Positions 22,956 through 35,700 of a stretch of DNA of 64,000 bases are shown here, one piece after another. The notes under the pieces are model-generated. The model was not told the DNA's origin. It saw nothing but the letters and a program-made list of their open reading frames with translations, and ran no database searches. Both the position numbers and the translations under genes were made by a program. This stretch comes from Annulohypoxylon bovei var. microspora (Eukaryota; Ascomycota; Sordariomycetes; Xylariales; Hypoxylaceae): the NCBI GenBank assembly GCA_022836615.1, contig MU405216.1, forward strand, positions 248,001 to 312,000, in the 5' to 3' direction. Position 1 is the first letter of the stretch, and every line of letters begins with the position of its first letter.

Positions 22956-25093
22956 ATGGCTTTCTCTCCTCTCTCTTTACCTATTTCACTCCTCTCGTAT
23001 CTAGCTATATTCAACCCTGTCAATGCAGCTACAGCACCGGTAGCTGCAACATGGTCCGATTCAACGTTTGGACCGGACGGTCCGTGGCCGGCAGTCGAGG
23101 TGACCTTGGGCGACGACCAGACGATAGCGATGTATCCAGGTCGCGAATTTCAGAGCTTCCTCCTTACAACAGATTACTGCAATCAAAATAGGACGTTATG
23201 TTACGCCAATCAAGCCGGTCTTTACAATGACGCTCAGTCACAGGTAGACGCTACAGGGTCTACGGGCCACATTCAGTTCCAGTCGGGTCCTGATTATATG
23301 GCGGGTGTGGATGTACGAGGCCAAGTGACGAATTCGTGGATCGATAACATGGAGTTTGGCGGAGCAACGATAGCAAATGTTTCTCTAGCCTTGGTCAATG
23401 AATCATATATGGCATACCCGAACGGCCAGTGGTATCCTCTGACGGTGGGCTGTTTAGGTATAGGAGCACCCAGCACCGTGAATCAGTCCTTCTCGAATAG
23501 CTATGGCCCGTCTATCAACGCGAGTCTTATTCCGGGGTATTTATGGGCGCACAACACAACCGCTTCCAACTCTTTTGGTATGCATATTGGCTCTGCGAAC
23601 CCTAAAATGCCCGGCTCGTTCTATTTTGGCGGGTATGATCAGAATAGGATTGTAGGGGACGTCCTCTCATATCAGGACGACTACACAAAAGATATCACCT
23701 TGAAGGATATTAGTATCAAGGTGATTGATGGTTCTTCGCCGTGGGAATTTGAGTCACTGGGTGGTCTCCGTACGTATTACCTATGTTCTATTTGATGTCC
23801 CTTTTAGCTTGTCTCGGGAGCTGGAACTCATAATCGAGTTGATTAAGTGGGCGCTCCTAAGATATGCTTAAAAACTTATAACATACAGTCTTTAGTTATT
23901 TGAAAGAGTAATTGCTAACTCCTTTTATTCAAGTATCATCGGGCAACTCATCCATCACTTCTGGAGGGCTTCAGGTTTCTGTGGATGGATGCTCTCCCTA
24001 CTTGTCACTTCCTAAGTCGACGTGTGATGCCGTTGCGAAAAATCTACCAGTCACGTATAATGAAGGCCTAGGTTTATATTACTGGAATACTAACGATCCA
24101 AAATATACGCAAATCGTCAACTCAGCTTCTGTTTTAGAATTTGTTTTCTCCGGCGACTCAAACACAAAGAATGTTTCGATCTCGGTCCCATTCCGACATT
24201 TGAATCTTACCCTATCTGCACCGTTAGTTGAACAACCCGCGCAATATTTCCCGTGTTATACTGGACCTTCTAAGGGGTACACGCTCGGCCGTGCCTTTTT
24301 ACAAGACGCATTCGTCGGCGCCAACTGGGGTACTAAATCGTGGTGGCTCGCGCAAGCGCCTGGTCCTAACATCCCATCCGCAAATGTTGTTGAGCTCGCC
24401 GATGGAGGTTCGATCAAAGCTAGTTCAAATGATTGGAAAGAATCATGGTCTGGATCTTGGACAGCTCTCACACCCGAAGAAGCAAGCAGCTCATCTACTG
24501 TGAGCGCCCCGAGTGTGACAAATACGACAACTGCCGATTCCGAAGAATCGACTGGTCTTTCGACGGGAGCCAAAGCCGGAATTGGTGCAGGAGCTGGCGT
24601 TGCGGGTTTGGCAGTCCTCGGTGCTATTGCCTTCTTTTTCATGCGCCGTCGCAAAGCAGTCGCCGCCGATGGAGCAGCGTCCAATGCGGCTCATACTACG
24701 CCGGAGCAAGGATATTACGCGCCTGTTAAGAATCCTATCTCTCCCGGAATGACGGATACATCTACGGTCACTCCAGGGCAACCCCCAAACATGATGATGT
24801 ATAACCAGCAATATTCGCAGTATCCACAACCATATCCGCAACCCTACCAACAATACCCTCAACAGTATATGCAACAACCATACGGCCAGCCGTACAGCAC
24901 CGAGTTGCCTGCTGTTGGAAATACACCGACAGAGTTGCCTGGGTCAGCAATATACGATCCGCAAATGCTTGACAGCACTCAGATCAGCAGTCACACATCT
25001 CCACAGCAAAGCTACACATCACCACATTCGCCACACACGCCAAGCCACGGCGCGGATCAGTCACAAGTACACGGTCAGCCTGGGCAAGCGTGA
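22956..25093 (+). CDS. Membrane-anchored pepsin-like (A1-fold) protein, probably not an active protease
   Basis: Two exons (22956-23769 and 23934-25093) encode 657 residues. The ATG at 22956 is preferred over upstream non-ATG codons because it begins a signal peptide (MAFSPLSLPISLLSYLAIFN). The ectodomain follows the aspartic-protease plan: tandem lobes, FYFGGYDQNRIVGD, YTLGRAFLQDAFV near the end, and many N-glycosylation sites. At the first catalytic site FLLTTDYCNQ stands where DTGS is expected, and at the second VDGCSPYLSLP replaces DTGT. Next come a Ser/Thr-rich stalk, a Gly/Ala-rich membrane helix (about 485-508) ending in MRRRK, and a cytosolic tail with many YPQP/YQQ units. Family resemblance is clear but activity is doubtful. 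A surface receptor or adhesion role is inference. Confidence 0.85.
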
Positions 25094-28000
25094 TAGCGAC
25101 GTTGTGGGGGCGGGCGTTAAGGGAAAGCTGGGGAATAGATTTTGGGCATCAAAATTATATGCATTTAACCGTTTATTACTTCGTCCTTGCTTTGTCTAGG
25201 ACTTTTTTTGTTATTCTAAGGTTACATATGATCTACGCATAGAAGATGCATGTCAGATTTTGGAATAGGGGTTAGCGACCATTGATACCATTTGGTTGGA
25301 CGGATTAGGTCCTTGTATCATATGACGGAATATTGCAGTAATAGCCATTATTCTGAGGCAGGTTTATACCATAGGTACATGCATATATCAATTTCTATTA
25401 TTTACAATTTTAGTTCATAACCTGGTTGCATTTTATCTGTGTCTCCCACACCGTTACAATTATATTGCTTGGCTGCCCAGCTGTTTAGCGTAAGAAGGGG
25501 AATATATTGTATTCACCTTAGAACATACCGAATGCTACTATGAGAGTCGCATTGAAGAAATCCTATGATGCCAATCAACCAAAAATGGGGAGAACTGTCA
25601 ATGCGATATCTATTTTAACAATTTTTCTTAGTTACCTACCTATATGATAAAAAGTTTTAGCTACCTACCTACGTAGGTAGGTTGCAAAATTCACATGTTA
25701 ACCCATAATACTGTTATTTAAGCGCTCGTGTATCACCAGCCGCGGTTAAAGCACGAAGGAATAATACTCATTCGAGTTGATCTCATCGTCAGTCTTGCTA
25801 TTTAACTTGGTAAAATAAACGCTGGCGCTTATTGCGTAGGTACCTACCTGCTATCGTGCGAAGAGATTTTAGTATGTGAACTTAGACTATCCATAGTGGA
25901 GTCGTGACCACGGGCTTCAGGTGGTGCCATTGCGCTGGATATCAATGTACAGTACAAGTTGCCGAATCCTTCTTCTCTTATTCCTTACCCCCTGCCCATA
26001 GGCTCTTAGTATCAGCCACGAACCCCTTCATCATGCTACTTAAGCCACCTCTATCTTTTCGTATTGGTCAGCTCGCACTTTAAATACCTTAAATGGTGCA
26101 GGTGACGGGACGAACCTTACGTGAGACGGTAAAAGTGACGATGATCCTTATATCAACGCCGAAGCTGCCAATCTCGGCTGTAGAATGTGGGAGATGCGCG
26201 GGGTTGCGATAGCGCTAGAGGTATGTAACAATTATTACTTAGATCCGAAGAAGCTATTATATGGCTATATCCACCAAACCATCGCCTTTCGAATTGTGTG
26301 AATAGGCACCTAAATACTTCTTAGGAAGCTTTATTTTTAGGTGACTCGGTAGCTGTGCAGCAACGGCACAGTCTTGTATCATACAAATACATAGTTTGGG
26401 TACCGTGCTTTCGTTGATCTCCTGTGGCTGCGGCACGGTTGCCTTGGCGGACGGCACCAGGCTCAGCTGCATGGGGTCCCCGTCAGCCCGCGTATCTGGT
26501 TGCCTGTTGTTACATCGGTCTACAAGCCGAATCGGGTGTTCCTGATCGGGTAATTGATATGCATCGCTTAGCAGCCAAGTACTTCGTAAGTATAGTTACC
26601 TCGCCTGGAGCTGAAAAGGGATCCTCCAATGGGAGAGGCATTTATCAGGACAATAAAGACGAAACCCAGATACGACGGCTGTCCTGGTCGTGACTTGTGA
26701 TGATATGGCACGTGGAAATTGGAGCCAGGCCAAGCCCTCGGCGAGACCGCGCTTGAATACTACCTACCCACGATCTTGAGAGCCTCGCCTTACATATAAC
26801 TCTTCGCTGCGGGATATTATCACAGCGCCATTCGATCTCTTGTTTCCAATGCGTGTAACTCGAGTGAGGGCTGTTCACTAAGTCAATGTTACATTCAATG
26901 AGGCCCAAAGAATTTGGTAAAATGGACAGGTTGCATTGCAGCGCTGGAATCTCAGCTCCCCCACGTATGCCGGCAGAACGAAGATGGTTAATGATCGTGT
27001 GATCACTGAATATCTCTGCGGCTCCTAGAGTTTGTATCGAAGCTGAGAACACCTTCAACAACTCGGCCCTCTCGGCCTGGTCGACGGATTATCGATAGTG
27101 CTTATTGAATCACCGGCACCGAGTCTTGACGCATATCTGCGTAGCCTTGTTCAACTTCGCCTCCGCTCGATTGGTGCCGGAACTCAGAGGGCAATGACTG
27201 CCTTATCTATAGCATCGATGAGCGGTGTACGTATGTTGCAGCGTAAGGGGGAAATGAGGGATGGATACCGAATCTCTCACCGAGGAGAGCACCCTGATGG
27301 TTCAAACATATGTCTAAATCCCAACCCGGGTAGGTAAGTGACGAGGGCGAGGGCGAGGGCGTGGGCGTTGTTGAGTGACCGTCGCATGGTAACACAACAT
27401 TCATTCTCATTAACGCATGAATCGAACCCCTATTTTACAATCTTACAATACTCAAGCCACCGCGCAAGGTGGATGGTGGCCGGCTATTCGACGGATAGTA
27501 TAATATGACACGAGTCAGTTGTAGGTAGGTCAACGGCATTCTCGTTCCGAGATTAGTATGGACATTCAAGTTCTACAATCTAGTGAGGTATCGGCGATAG
27601 GAGCAGCTAGACTCCTTTTTAGTCCTCAACTCTCCTATTTCCTACTATACAGATAAAACAGGTCCTCACCCTCATGTTTCCGGCCTAGGATAGTATTCTC
27701 AACCCCTTGTCTTCTCAGTGTATATATCGTGAGTTTCCCTAGGACCTATTAATCAATTAACTGCCATTTCGCAATATAATGAGAACCATCAACACCATAG
27801 GTATATCTAATCAGTCCTAATCAATAGCACAGTTTACCTATCTAAATAAGTGCTTAACATATACAAGTTTATCAAACCTTTAGCACATAAGAATCATGAT
27901 GCTGTAAACAACGCACAATAGCGGGCCACTAGAACCGTTAGACAGTTCTCCTGCACACCACCATCATCTTCGCGTCACGCCCACCCCGAGATCTACCTCA

Positions 28001-28218
28001 AGCGTAAACAAAGATGCCGTCAAGTTAAACTTCAATCAGTGGGTCGCTGAAAGAATCTTCATATATGTAGACGAACATGCCCAGAAGTTGCTCTTGGTCT
28101 TACTCGAAATGCTTCTGCGATGTGAATTAGAGTCGAGCATTCCATAAATATCCTCCAACTATACGAGCACAAGCATTTAGACATATTATATACCTATATT
28201 AAGTAAATTCTAATAATC
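25094..28218. other. Intergenic, 3.1 kb, no accepted gene
   Basis: The stretch contains a perfect 20-bp palindrome at 25663-25682 (made of ACCTACCTAC and its complement), a GC-richer segment at 26390-27130 with ORFs of 89 (+) and 138 (-) codons that match nothing I recognise, and a GAGGGC tandem at about 27340-27364. The 26.4-27.1 kb part could be a decayed gene. The end of the stretch is promoter for the Ser/Thr-rich gene. Confidence 0.5.
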
Positions 28219-28770
28219 ATGCACAAGAACATCCTCGTCATCGGCATCCTAGCCGCCGCCTCGCCCGCCGTCCTAGCTGCCCTTGTTCCAGAGGCCGCCG
28301 TCCAGAACATCGCGGCCCGTCAGACGGTAACCGTGACAGACATCACCTCCGCCACCGCCTCTGACACCTCAACGTCCGCCTCGGACACTTCGACTTCTGC
28401 CTCTACTTCGTCGATGGATACCTCCTCCGGAACCTCCTCGGATTCATCTACCATGTCCTCAACCGCCGCCACTTCCTCGACTTCTCCATCCTCTTCCATG
28501 AGCACCTCCTCTGAATCATCGTCGACGTCGTCGATGTCAGACTCCACGAGCTCCGACACATCGTCCAGCAACACCGCGGGCGCTAGTACCCAGTCGGGAA
28601 GCTCGAGCTCGAGCTCGAGCGGCACTCACAGCTCAACCCACTCTGGCAGTTCGACCGTCAGCGAATCCACAGGGACAGCCACGGCTACCGCCGCAGCGGC
28701 TCCCAGACCCACTGGAGCAGCGCCCGCAGCTGCAGCTGCCGCCGGGTTCGTAGCTGCTGTGATGGTGTAG
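28219..28770 (+). CDS. Secreted Ser/Thr-rich cell-wall protein, probable GPI anchor
   Basis: Single exon, 183 residues. It has a signal peptide (MHKNILVIGILAAASPAVLA), a short KEX-like AARQ site near residue 35, a long Ser/Thr/Asp tract (TSTSASDTSTSAS, many SS pairs) that should be heavily O-mannosylated, and a hydrophobic Ala-rich end (GAAPAAAAAAGFVAAVMV) after a small-residue stretch, as in GPI-anchor signals. Such proteins are structural or adhesive wall components. No catalytic domain is visible. The coding sequence is C-rich at third positions, unlike the AT-rich flanks. Confidence 0.85.
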   Translation: MHKNILVIGILAAASPAVLAALVPEAAVQNIAARQTVTVTDITSATASDTSTSASDTSTSASTSSMDTSSGTSSDSSTMSSTAATSSTSPSSSMSTSSESSSTSSMSDSTSSDTSSSNTAGASTQSGSSSSSSSGTHSSTHSGSSTVSESTGTATATAAAAPRPTGAAPAAAAAAGFVAAVMV

Positions 28771-30630
28771 ATGCGCACTTTAGCACGTACCTAATATAAA
28801 GGATGGTGGACGACACGGGGTAACACAGCACCGGGAGGATGGATATCGAAGAAGAGGTAAAACGAAAACGAGGATTCGGATGAATGGTTTTGCTCACTTG
28901 TACATATATACCCACATACCTTAGGTACACCTACGTAAGGTTGTGGAAACTCACCATCGTTAGAAAGTTGTAAAGAGCAATAGGGGTTAGCAAGGCGGTG
29001 CGGTAATAGTAACCTCGCACACGTCTCGAATGCAAAGCTACATAAGACTCATATATCCCCCCTATTCCCGTTTTACGTGATCTGAATGGGCATATACCTA
29101 TGCGCGAGTATATGTGTGATTCCTAATAGTATCATCAGAATCTGACTTGTAGCTTGCTCTACGTGATCTTGTAAATCACGGTCAACTGGAATCTGTGTCG
29201 TGCTGAATGCCATCATATATTCATGTCCGACTAATGTACGTAGGTAGCATTGATGTGATACATGTTCATAAAATGAGCAAAGGATCCCAATTCCCTCTCT
29301 ATTATGATGCCCAAGATAGATATCGGATGAAATACTTCATCATAGTCCTGCCGTTCCCCCGTGGGGTCCTGTCAGATGATCCCGATGTGGGATCGTAATC
29401 GATTTCGGTTCTCCCCGTAGTCATTTGTGGGGTCATGTTTCCTAGTTCTGTTAAGCTAGAAGGAAAAGGGGGGGATAAGTGTGGAGGGTTAGGATAATGA
29501 CATGACTAAGATTTGTCGATATCTGCCTACCTCTTAGAAGTCGTGCCGTGTCCCGTTCGACCGTCTTCCGTCTGCTGGTAATATATCTTTTTCTCTTTAA
29601 TGATTTGGGTAATATGGTTGTATTACACAAAAACTTTCTTTAGTTAATTCATATGATACATTAATGTAATATTCATCGAAATCTCCTAGGTTACGTCAAG
29701 ATTGATAGGCTATCTTGTGTCAATGATAACTCTCATGCGTCCGTAACACATCCACTGCAAGCCTTAACTGCGACTAGCTAGCGCTGAATATGATGTCTGT
29801 TCTCCAGTAATCAGGTTTCTAGCTTCCTTCTAGTATCCTTCTAGCTTATTTCTAGAGAAATTCGGTGCCAAGGCGACTGAATCGTACTCCCCTGAATTAG
29901 TCGAAAGGGGTGCGAACTCTAAGACTTAGGGGCCCACCAACCCCTTTAACCCGGACTGAGAAGCCCCATGAGTCCGTAGTTCATCATTATTAGTTGATCT
30001 AAGTTGATTTGATGGTGGGACCGAGTCGACCACGATATTAAGGATGATATCCCTCTTCCCTTTAGACATGAATCAGTGCGATGCCCTTCTTGAAGTTCCA
30101 TGCCCCCTAGTCTTATGTAATGACACTTCATTCTGGTATATTTGGTCAAAGCTTTTGGACCTGACACTACCGATGAGTTTGAGTTCAGACGGTCTTATGT
30201 AGATCCCGACAAGACCACATTTCCCTTTTCTCCCATAGGCGAACCCGAAGTCTAGCGTTGTGTTGCTACTATGATTGTCCATTTGTACGATCTCTTTAGT
30301 CGATAGACAACGGAACGATCATATAGATATCGTTGCGATTTCTCTGCAAATGATTTGGAACCCCCCTCCCGATCGACGACTCGATGGTACATGTTAAGTT
30401 TGGACGTTTATAGCTGGTATGAGTAGCCCACCATATCATTCACCCCCTACGTTTATATATGTCCGTTTACCCTGTTCTTAGTCCAACTTATAGACTTTAC
30501 CAGACTACGGATTTAGAGAGGTGCCTACCTCAAGACTATCGATGTTTACAAGATAACAGCAGCACTAAATGCTTACATTTATATAAAAATATTTTTCCAA
30601 TGGTTGAGTTATCACCCCAATGCTACCACC
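28771..30630. other. Intergenic, no gene recognised
   Basis: About 1.9 kb. Minus-strand ORFs at 29946-30282 (69-73 codons) show no family features. The leader before 30631 is CA/T-rich. Confidence 0.5.
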
Positions 30631-31953
30631 ATGGCCAGTGATCCTACCTTGTCAGCCATCGAGACCTTTGTTCTCCTGGGGATCAGTCTAGCGGCGATCG
30701 CGCTCCGGATGTATGTACGGATTGCAGCTATCGGATTCGAGGGTCTGTGTGCTGATGACTATATGATGATACTAGTAACGGTAAGACTCATCCCAACATA
30801 TTTAATTAGAAAGTATGAAATCGCTAATCTTCAGGCAGGTGACATATTCTGCCCTGGCGGCGAGTACGCACATCGCAGTGGTAAAATGCAAGGGTCTCGC
30901 CAACGACGACATGACGTTCGAAGAGCGCAAGTCGCTCGATCCCGACAGTGAAGAGTATTCGCTCAGGTATGGTTAGTCTACTAACATACGTAACATAGGC
31001 TAACGCTATATAGGGTTCTCGGGGCTAAAATTGAGATTGTCTCAAGAGTCCTGTATACCGTAGTCCTGTGGTTGACGAAGGCAGCGATGCTGGCATTCTG
31101 CCGACGCCTTACCGTGAGTAACCGCACTAAAGTTCAATCAAAATGTCCGGAGGAAAAGGAGGTTAACTAACGTCATCTCTAGGAGCGACTTGGAAAGTAT
31201 AGGATACGAATACGCATCGGATTTGCTTTGCTCGTCGCCTCGTGGTTAGCCGACTTCATCATAACCATGGTCAACTGCAGGCCATTCCCGGCGAATTGGC
31301 AGATATATCCGGACCCAGGACGTATGTTATTCTCTTTAGCGAGCTTCTATGGAAATATATAGAGCTAACAGCGCACAGCGGTATGCTACCCGGCTACTTC
31401 TCCCTACGGCGTATTCGGTACTCTCAGCCTTAACGTCCTTACTAGCCTTTACGTCTTCTTCGTGCCCCTTCCAATCGTATGGATGGCCAACATCAAGTTA
31501 TGGAAGAAGATAGGGTTGATTATGCTGGTTTCTGCGAACTGTTTCGTCATCGCAGTGGCCATACTGCGTGCGTACCTAATACTAGCAGCAGAGACGTGCG
31601 GCGCTAGACAAGCGAGTAAATGGGCTTACCGAGTGTGTTTCGTGGCAGTAGTGACGACGAACCTCCCCCTCTTATTCCCACTCCTACGCCGACTGATGTC
31701 GCCCGTGATAAAGGAAGGCCGAAGCACGCAGCGACAGATACGGACGATCACGGCGTGGGAACGTACGAGGGAGCTTACGAAGTTGACGGCTCGTCGACCG
31801 TCGCGAAGAGAATGGAACGCTGGGTTCTGCCCGGGGCTTTCCGAAGATGGTCGCTTAACTGGGTTGGAACGTAATAGAGATAGACGTATGGTCGACACTG
31901 GGATAGATCTTGGGAGTTTAGATATTGAAAGGTCCGGCGGATCTTTAAACTAG
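30631..31953 (+). CDS. PTH11-like seven-transmembrane protein (fungal rhodopsin-like family)
   Basis: Five exons (30631-30780, 30839-30966, 31014-31113, 31183-31321, 31379-31953) encode 363 residues with every join in frame. Seven hydrophobic helices are visible: IETFVLLGISLAAIALRMYV, DDYMMILVTVTYSALAAS, IVSRVLYTVVLWLTKAAMLA, GFALLVASWLADFIITMV, LNVLTSLYVFFVPLPIVW, IMLVSANCFVIAVAILRAYL and FVAVVTTNLPLLFPLLRRL. Between helices 2 and 3 lies GLANDDMTFEERKSLDPDSE, and after helix 4 CRPFPANWQIYPDPG; both blocks are characteristic of this family. There is no CFEM domain in front. Members sit in the plasma membrane; PTH11 of rice blast senses host surface cues, but most paralogues have no known ligand. 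The C-terminal tail is Arg-rich and cytosolic. Confidence 0.88.
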
Positions 31954-32480
31954 GATATAGAAATGGTGTAGGCGCCTAATCACCTATGTAGAGAATCACC
32001 CAGATAATAATTTCAATGTTTAATTCTATCTTATTTGGGACGCATTTCGTGTTAGGACACGTAACCGAAGAACTCTTTGTGTAACAAAGGTAGCTGAGGC
32101 TAATGGTGATATGTAGGTATTGACCACATAAAAGAAGGAAGCTGGAAAAAGGGGTTGGTGAATAAACATAAATCGTTGCTTTTGATATCAAGGCTATCGC
32201 ATATCTACTTAGGTATATACAGACCCATCGCATCCATGAATTGTAAGAACCTCCAGAATCCGTCACGTATCATAATATACCATGACATAAACATTACACT
32301 CTTCCCAAGACCTAGCAGTCTAAACCGGTGTAGTTTCGTTCCGAATGTTTAATCCAACTCCCCGTAGCCGTGTATCCTAGGAGATCTAAGTACCTTTCCA
32401 ACCCTCAACCTTCTTCATAGAGGTTGATAGTAGTGAGAAGGGAAGCCCGAATAGGGGCTTCTGAAAATTAAAGTGGGCGC
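31954..32480. other. Convergent intergenic spacer
   Basis: The spacer separates the 3' ends of the PTH11-like gene and the hydrophobin. It should hold both polyadenylation regions. Nothing else seen. Confidence 0.55.
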
Positions 32481-32780
32481 TTAAGCGGTAACGCCGGAAG
32501 GCGTCTGGCACAGGACACCCTGCTCAAGGATAGGCAAGACGCAGCAGCGCGCGCGCTGGCCGATGGCAGAGCACACGGCGCTGAAGTTGGAGGCGTCGGT
32601 GGGGACCGTAGGAGGGTTGGCGCAGTCCAAGTCCGCGACGCCTAGGACGTCGGTCGCGCAGCACTGGGAGGTGCCGTAGAGGCCGGAGCAGGGGGTGTAC
32701 GTCTGTCGCTCCTCGACGGCGGGCGCGGCGACGGCGAGGCCGGCGAAGATGGTGGCAATGGCTGCGGTGAAGAACTTCAT
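32481..32780 (-). CDS. Class II hydrophobin
   Basis: Small secreted amphipathic protein that self-assembles at air-water interfaces and coats hyphae or spores. The single 99-residue ORF has a signal peptide (MKFFTAAIATIFAGLAVAAP) and the eight-cysteine pattern at 31, 40, 41, 53, 70, 79, 80 and 91. Spacings are 8, 0, 11, 16, 8, 0 and 10, which is class II (usual first spacing 9-10, so one or two short). Between Cys pairs are hydrophobic stretches typical of the fold. No intron is present, whereas many class II genes have one or two. A TATAAAG lies about 180 bases upstream. Confidence 0.95.
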   Translation of the reverse strand: MKFFTAAIATIFAGLAVAAPAVEERQTYTPCSGLYGTSQCCATDVLGVADLDCANPPTVPTDASNFSAVCSAIGQRARCCVLPILEQGVLCQTPSGVTA

Positions 32781-35700
32781 ATTGTCTGTTTTATTTGGTC
32801 GTAGTTTGACTAAGAGCGAGAGAATAGAGCGAGAGGCTGAATAGCGAAAGTGGTTAAGTCTTGGGAAAGGCTTTGTGGATTGTGGTATGTGAAGGTCTTT
32901 GTCTGATAGTGCAGATGATGAAGGTCGGGTCCGATATGAGGGAGGAAGGCCGCGACTTTATACTCGTACCTGACATCACTCGAGCTTCCTTGTGCTCCTG
33001 CGAGCTCTCGTTCATCTGTTCATCTAATGACTCGCTGGTTACTGACTCGATGACGAACAGGAGTGGACTCATCTCCGTAAAGTCCTGCTGGCTTGTTTCA
33101 TGAGAGCCTTGTCAGAGCTCAGGAAAGACCAGGCAAGCCTGCTAGGCGCTGGGTTCTAGGTACCGGGATATAGCGTTGGCAAACGTAGCTTGCGTACCTG
33201 GTAGAGAGGTTTGGCAAGCTCGTAGATCTTAAGATGAGCTGGTATAACTTCATGTTACCAAAGGAGGTGATATCTTGTTGATCATCGTCATGGGATGATT
33301 ATAATTGTGACATCAAACGAAGACTCCAGACCGCGAATAGGAATGAGCCTCAATACCCCATTTGGAAGTCATGGCCGACGCCTAGCTAACTTGGCTCGAA
33401 TCTGAGTTCCTAATCGCCAATTTGCACAGCCGCTAAGGAGGCTCATTTGCCACATGTTGCCTTCATGCAGCAAGTTTGCTATTCGTATGCAGTATGTAAG
33501 GAACATGCCCCATAGCCCTATGCTAATGCAATTCATGATATATTCCTCGTTTGGCAGGAATAGTACCTAGGTACGTGGACGATATGAATACCTTTTCGGG
33601 GAGGCATCCCGTCACCTAGCATAGGATCGGTTAACAACGATATCTCGATGTGGTGATGAATGATATAATCGAATATTCCGGTTATAGACAAGGTGCTTAT
33701 AAGACGGGTCCTCGGAACCCACAAAGCAGGGGGGAGTAAAGCACAACTGTGGTGCGGCTGCAAGGGGTTGACGACAAGGAGTTGAACACCAACTACCGAC
33801 CCTAAGAACTTATTTTGTCATTGTGTAGCATCAGGTAGCATCGTGTGATACTCATTACAGCATTGGAGTACCGCAGCTCTAGAAGGGCGTGCTACCCTTC
33901 TTGCATCAAGATGCATGAGAGCATCGATAGCTATTCGAGAGATCCTGAGGATCTTCGCTGCTGGAGACCTCGTGTTGAAAATAGAAACAAGGCGAGAAGA
34001 CTTCGAATACTTCTTCAGCTACGTATCGTAGTAGGCTTATCGCCCATTCTGCCATTACAACCTGAATCTTTTAGGTCAACAAACAGAGTCAAGAGATACC
34101 CCCGGCTGAGCCGCAACTGGAACCGTCATAAGCTCGAGTGGAGAAAAAGCTCCGAAGCTCAATAAATCCGCATGAAACATAATTAAACCAGCTTACGGCT
34201 AGAATCCGATCAGAGATTTCAGAGATTTCAGAGATTTCAGGGGTAGAAAGAACGAGATCGAATTGAAGGTCGAAGCGTGGCCGCGTGGTCCAGAAGCGGA
34301 AATTTCGAAAAACAAGGAAGGAAAATAAGAAGATCGTCAGAAGTACTTCCGTATCAAGAACCAAAACCTGGAGAGCTATCAATGCGTTACTTGACTACAT
34401 CAGCGGTGGCAATAGTTATGACTTAACAATTGTCACTTGTTCAAATACCTGTATCGTGAATAGTTATACGATGTATGTTTCTTTTCTACGTTAAAGTAGT
34501 ACAAGCAACGAAGATAGACGAAGGTACCTGCTAGTTTTAAAAATAACTGTACCTTCCCCGACCGTAAAAGAGCAGCCGGCAGTCGGCAGTGGTCTCGAGA
34601 ACTCCGTCATCTATCCCGGTGATCCACTTTTAGATATCTTCAACTCGAATCGAATCGTTGTTTAGGGCTGGCATCTTGTTAGGTTGCATTCAGATCCCAG
34701 TATCTCAAATGAACGTGTCATTTTATCCTTAAGTAATTTCTTAAGTGTTCCAAGTTATCATCAACCTTTCAAGTAAAGCTATGTTGTAAATCGCTATATT
34801 GAATTAAGGCTCAAGCAGCTCAAGTTGAAGCGATGTTTCTCAGTAGGCAGGTAGGTAGGTACGCAATAGGACGCAAATACTCAACGAATGTTTTACCTAA
34901 ACTCGCCAACTTGTACAAACTACGAAATGATGTTACCTTGTAGCTTATTATAAGAGGCAATTTACAAGGCTATTAGTCGGTGAAGTACCGAATAGGACGA
35001 GCTTCTACTACTTCATGCTAGGTAGGTATTTCATGACTTCATTTCGTGTCGCTGATTTAAGTTGTCATTCGACGTCTTGCAATGGCCTAACGTAACCCTT
35101 ACTGCTACTTAAGGAGGTATTAATACTAGCTATACGAAAATTTGCCTTCGTATCCTGAGTAAAATATTTCTAGAGTGATTTTTATAAATCTACAAGTAAA
35201 AATATTTACTAAGATTCTTGTGTTAGTAAAGTAGGTACATCCTTTCAGAGGGATTTTGCTAATTAAAGCGAAAGCTAGCCATAGTAGACTTGATAACCGA
35301 ATTGACTAAATGAAATGGAATGACAGACTACGAAATTGATTGAATTGTTTCAATTTCCCTAATAGGTTGAGGCTTTATTAGTGGTTGAGAAGCGCCTTTA
35401 ACTTGCAAAGCCTCGTGATGTTGTCATCGATGACGAGTTTTGCAACATGCCCCTGATTCAAATCTATTTCCACACTTGACCACAATAACTATTAACGCCG
35501 ATGTTAAAACGGACGATTGTGCACCATTAAAGTAAAACCGACACTACTAGATTAGATAGTTTCTAATCACTGATTCATATTTATAAGCAGTGTAGTTGAA
35601 TTTGAAAATTCCTACCGAAAGATTATGTTGCTTGGCCAACACATCTAGCCCGGATGTAGAACGTGATACTAATGTGCTACTACGGGCGTCGAATATGAAC

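Noticed and set aside
27410..27440. GGTTCGATTC-like B-box on the minus strand
   Set aside because: No A-box, acceptor stem or cloverleaf can be built around it.
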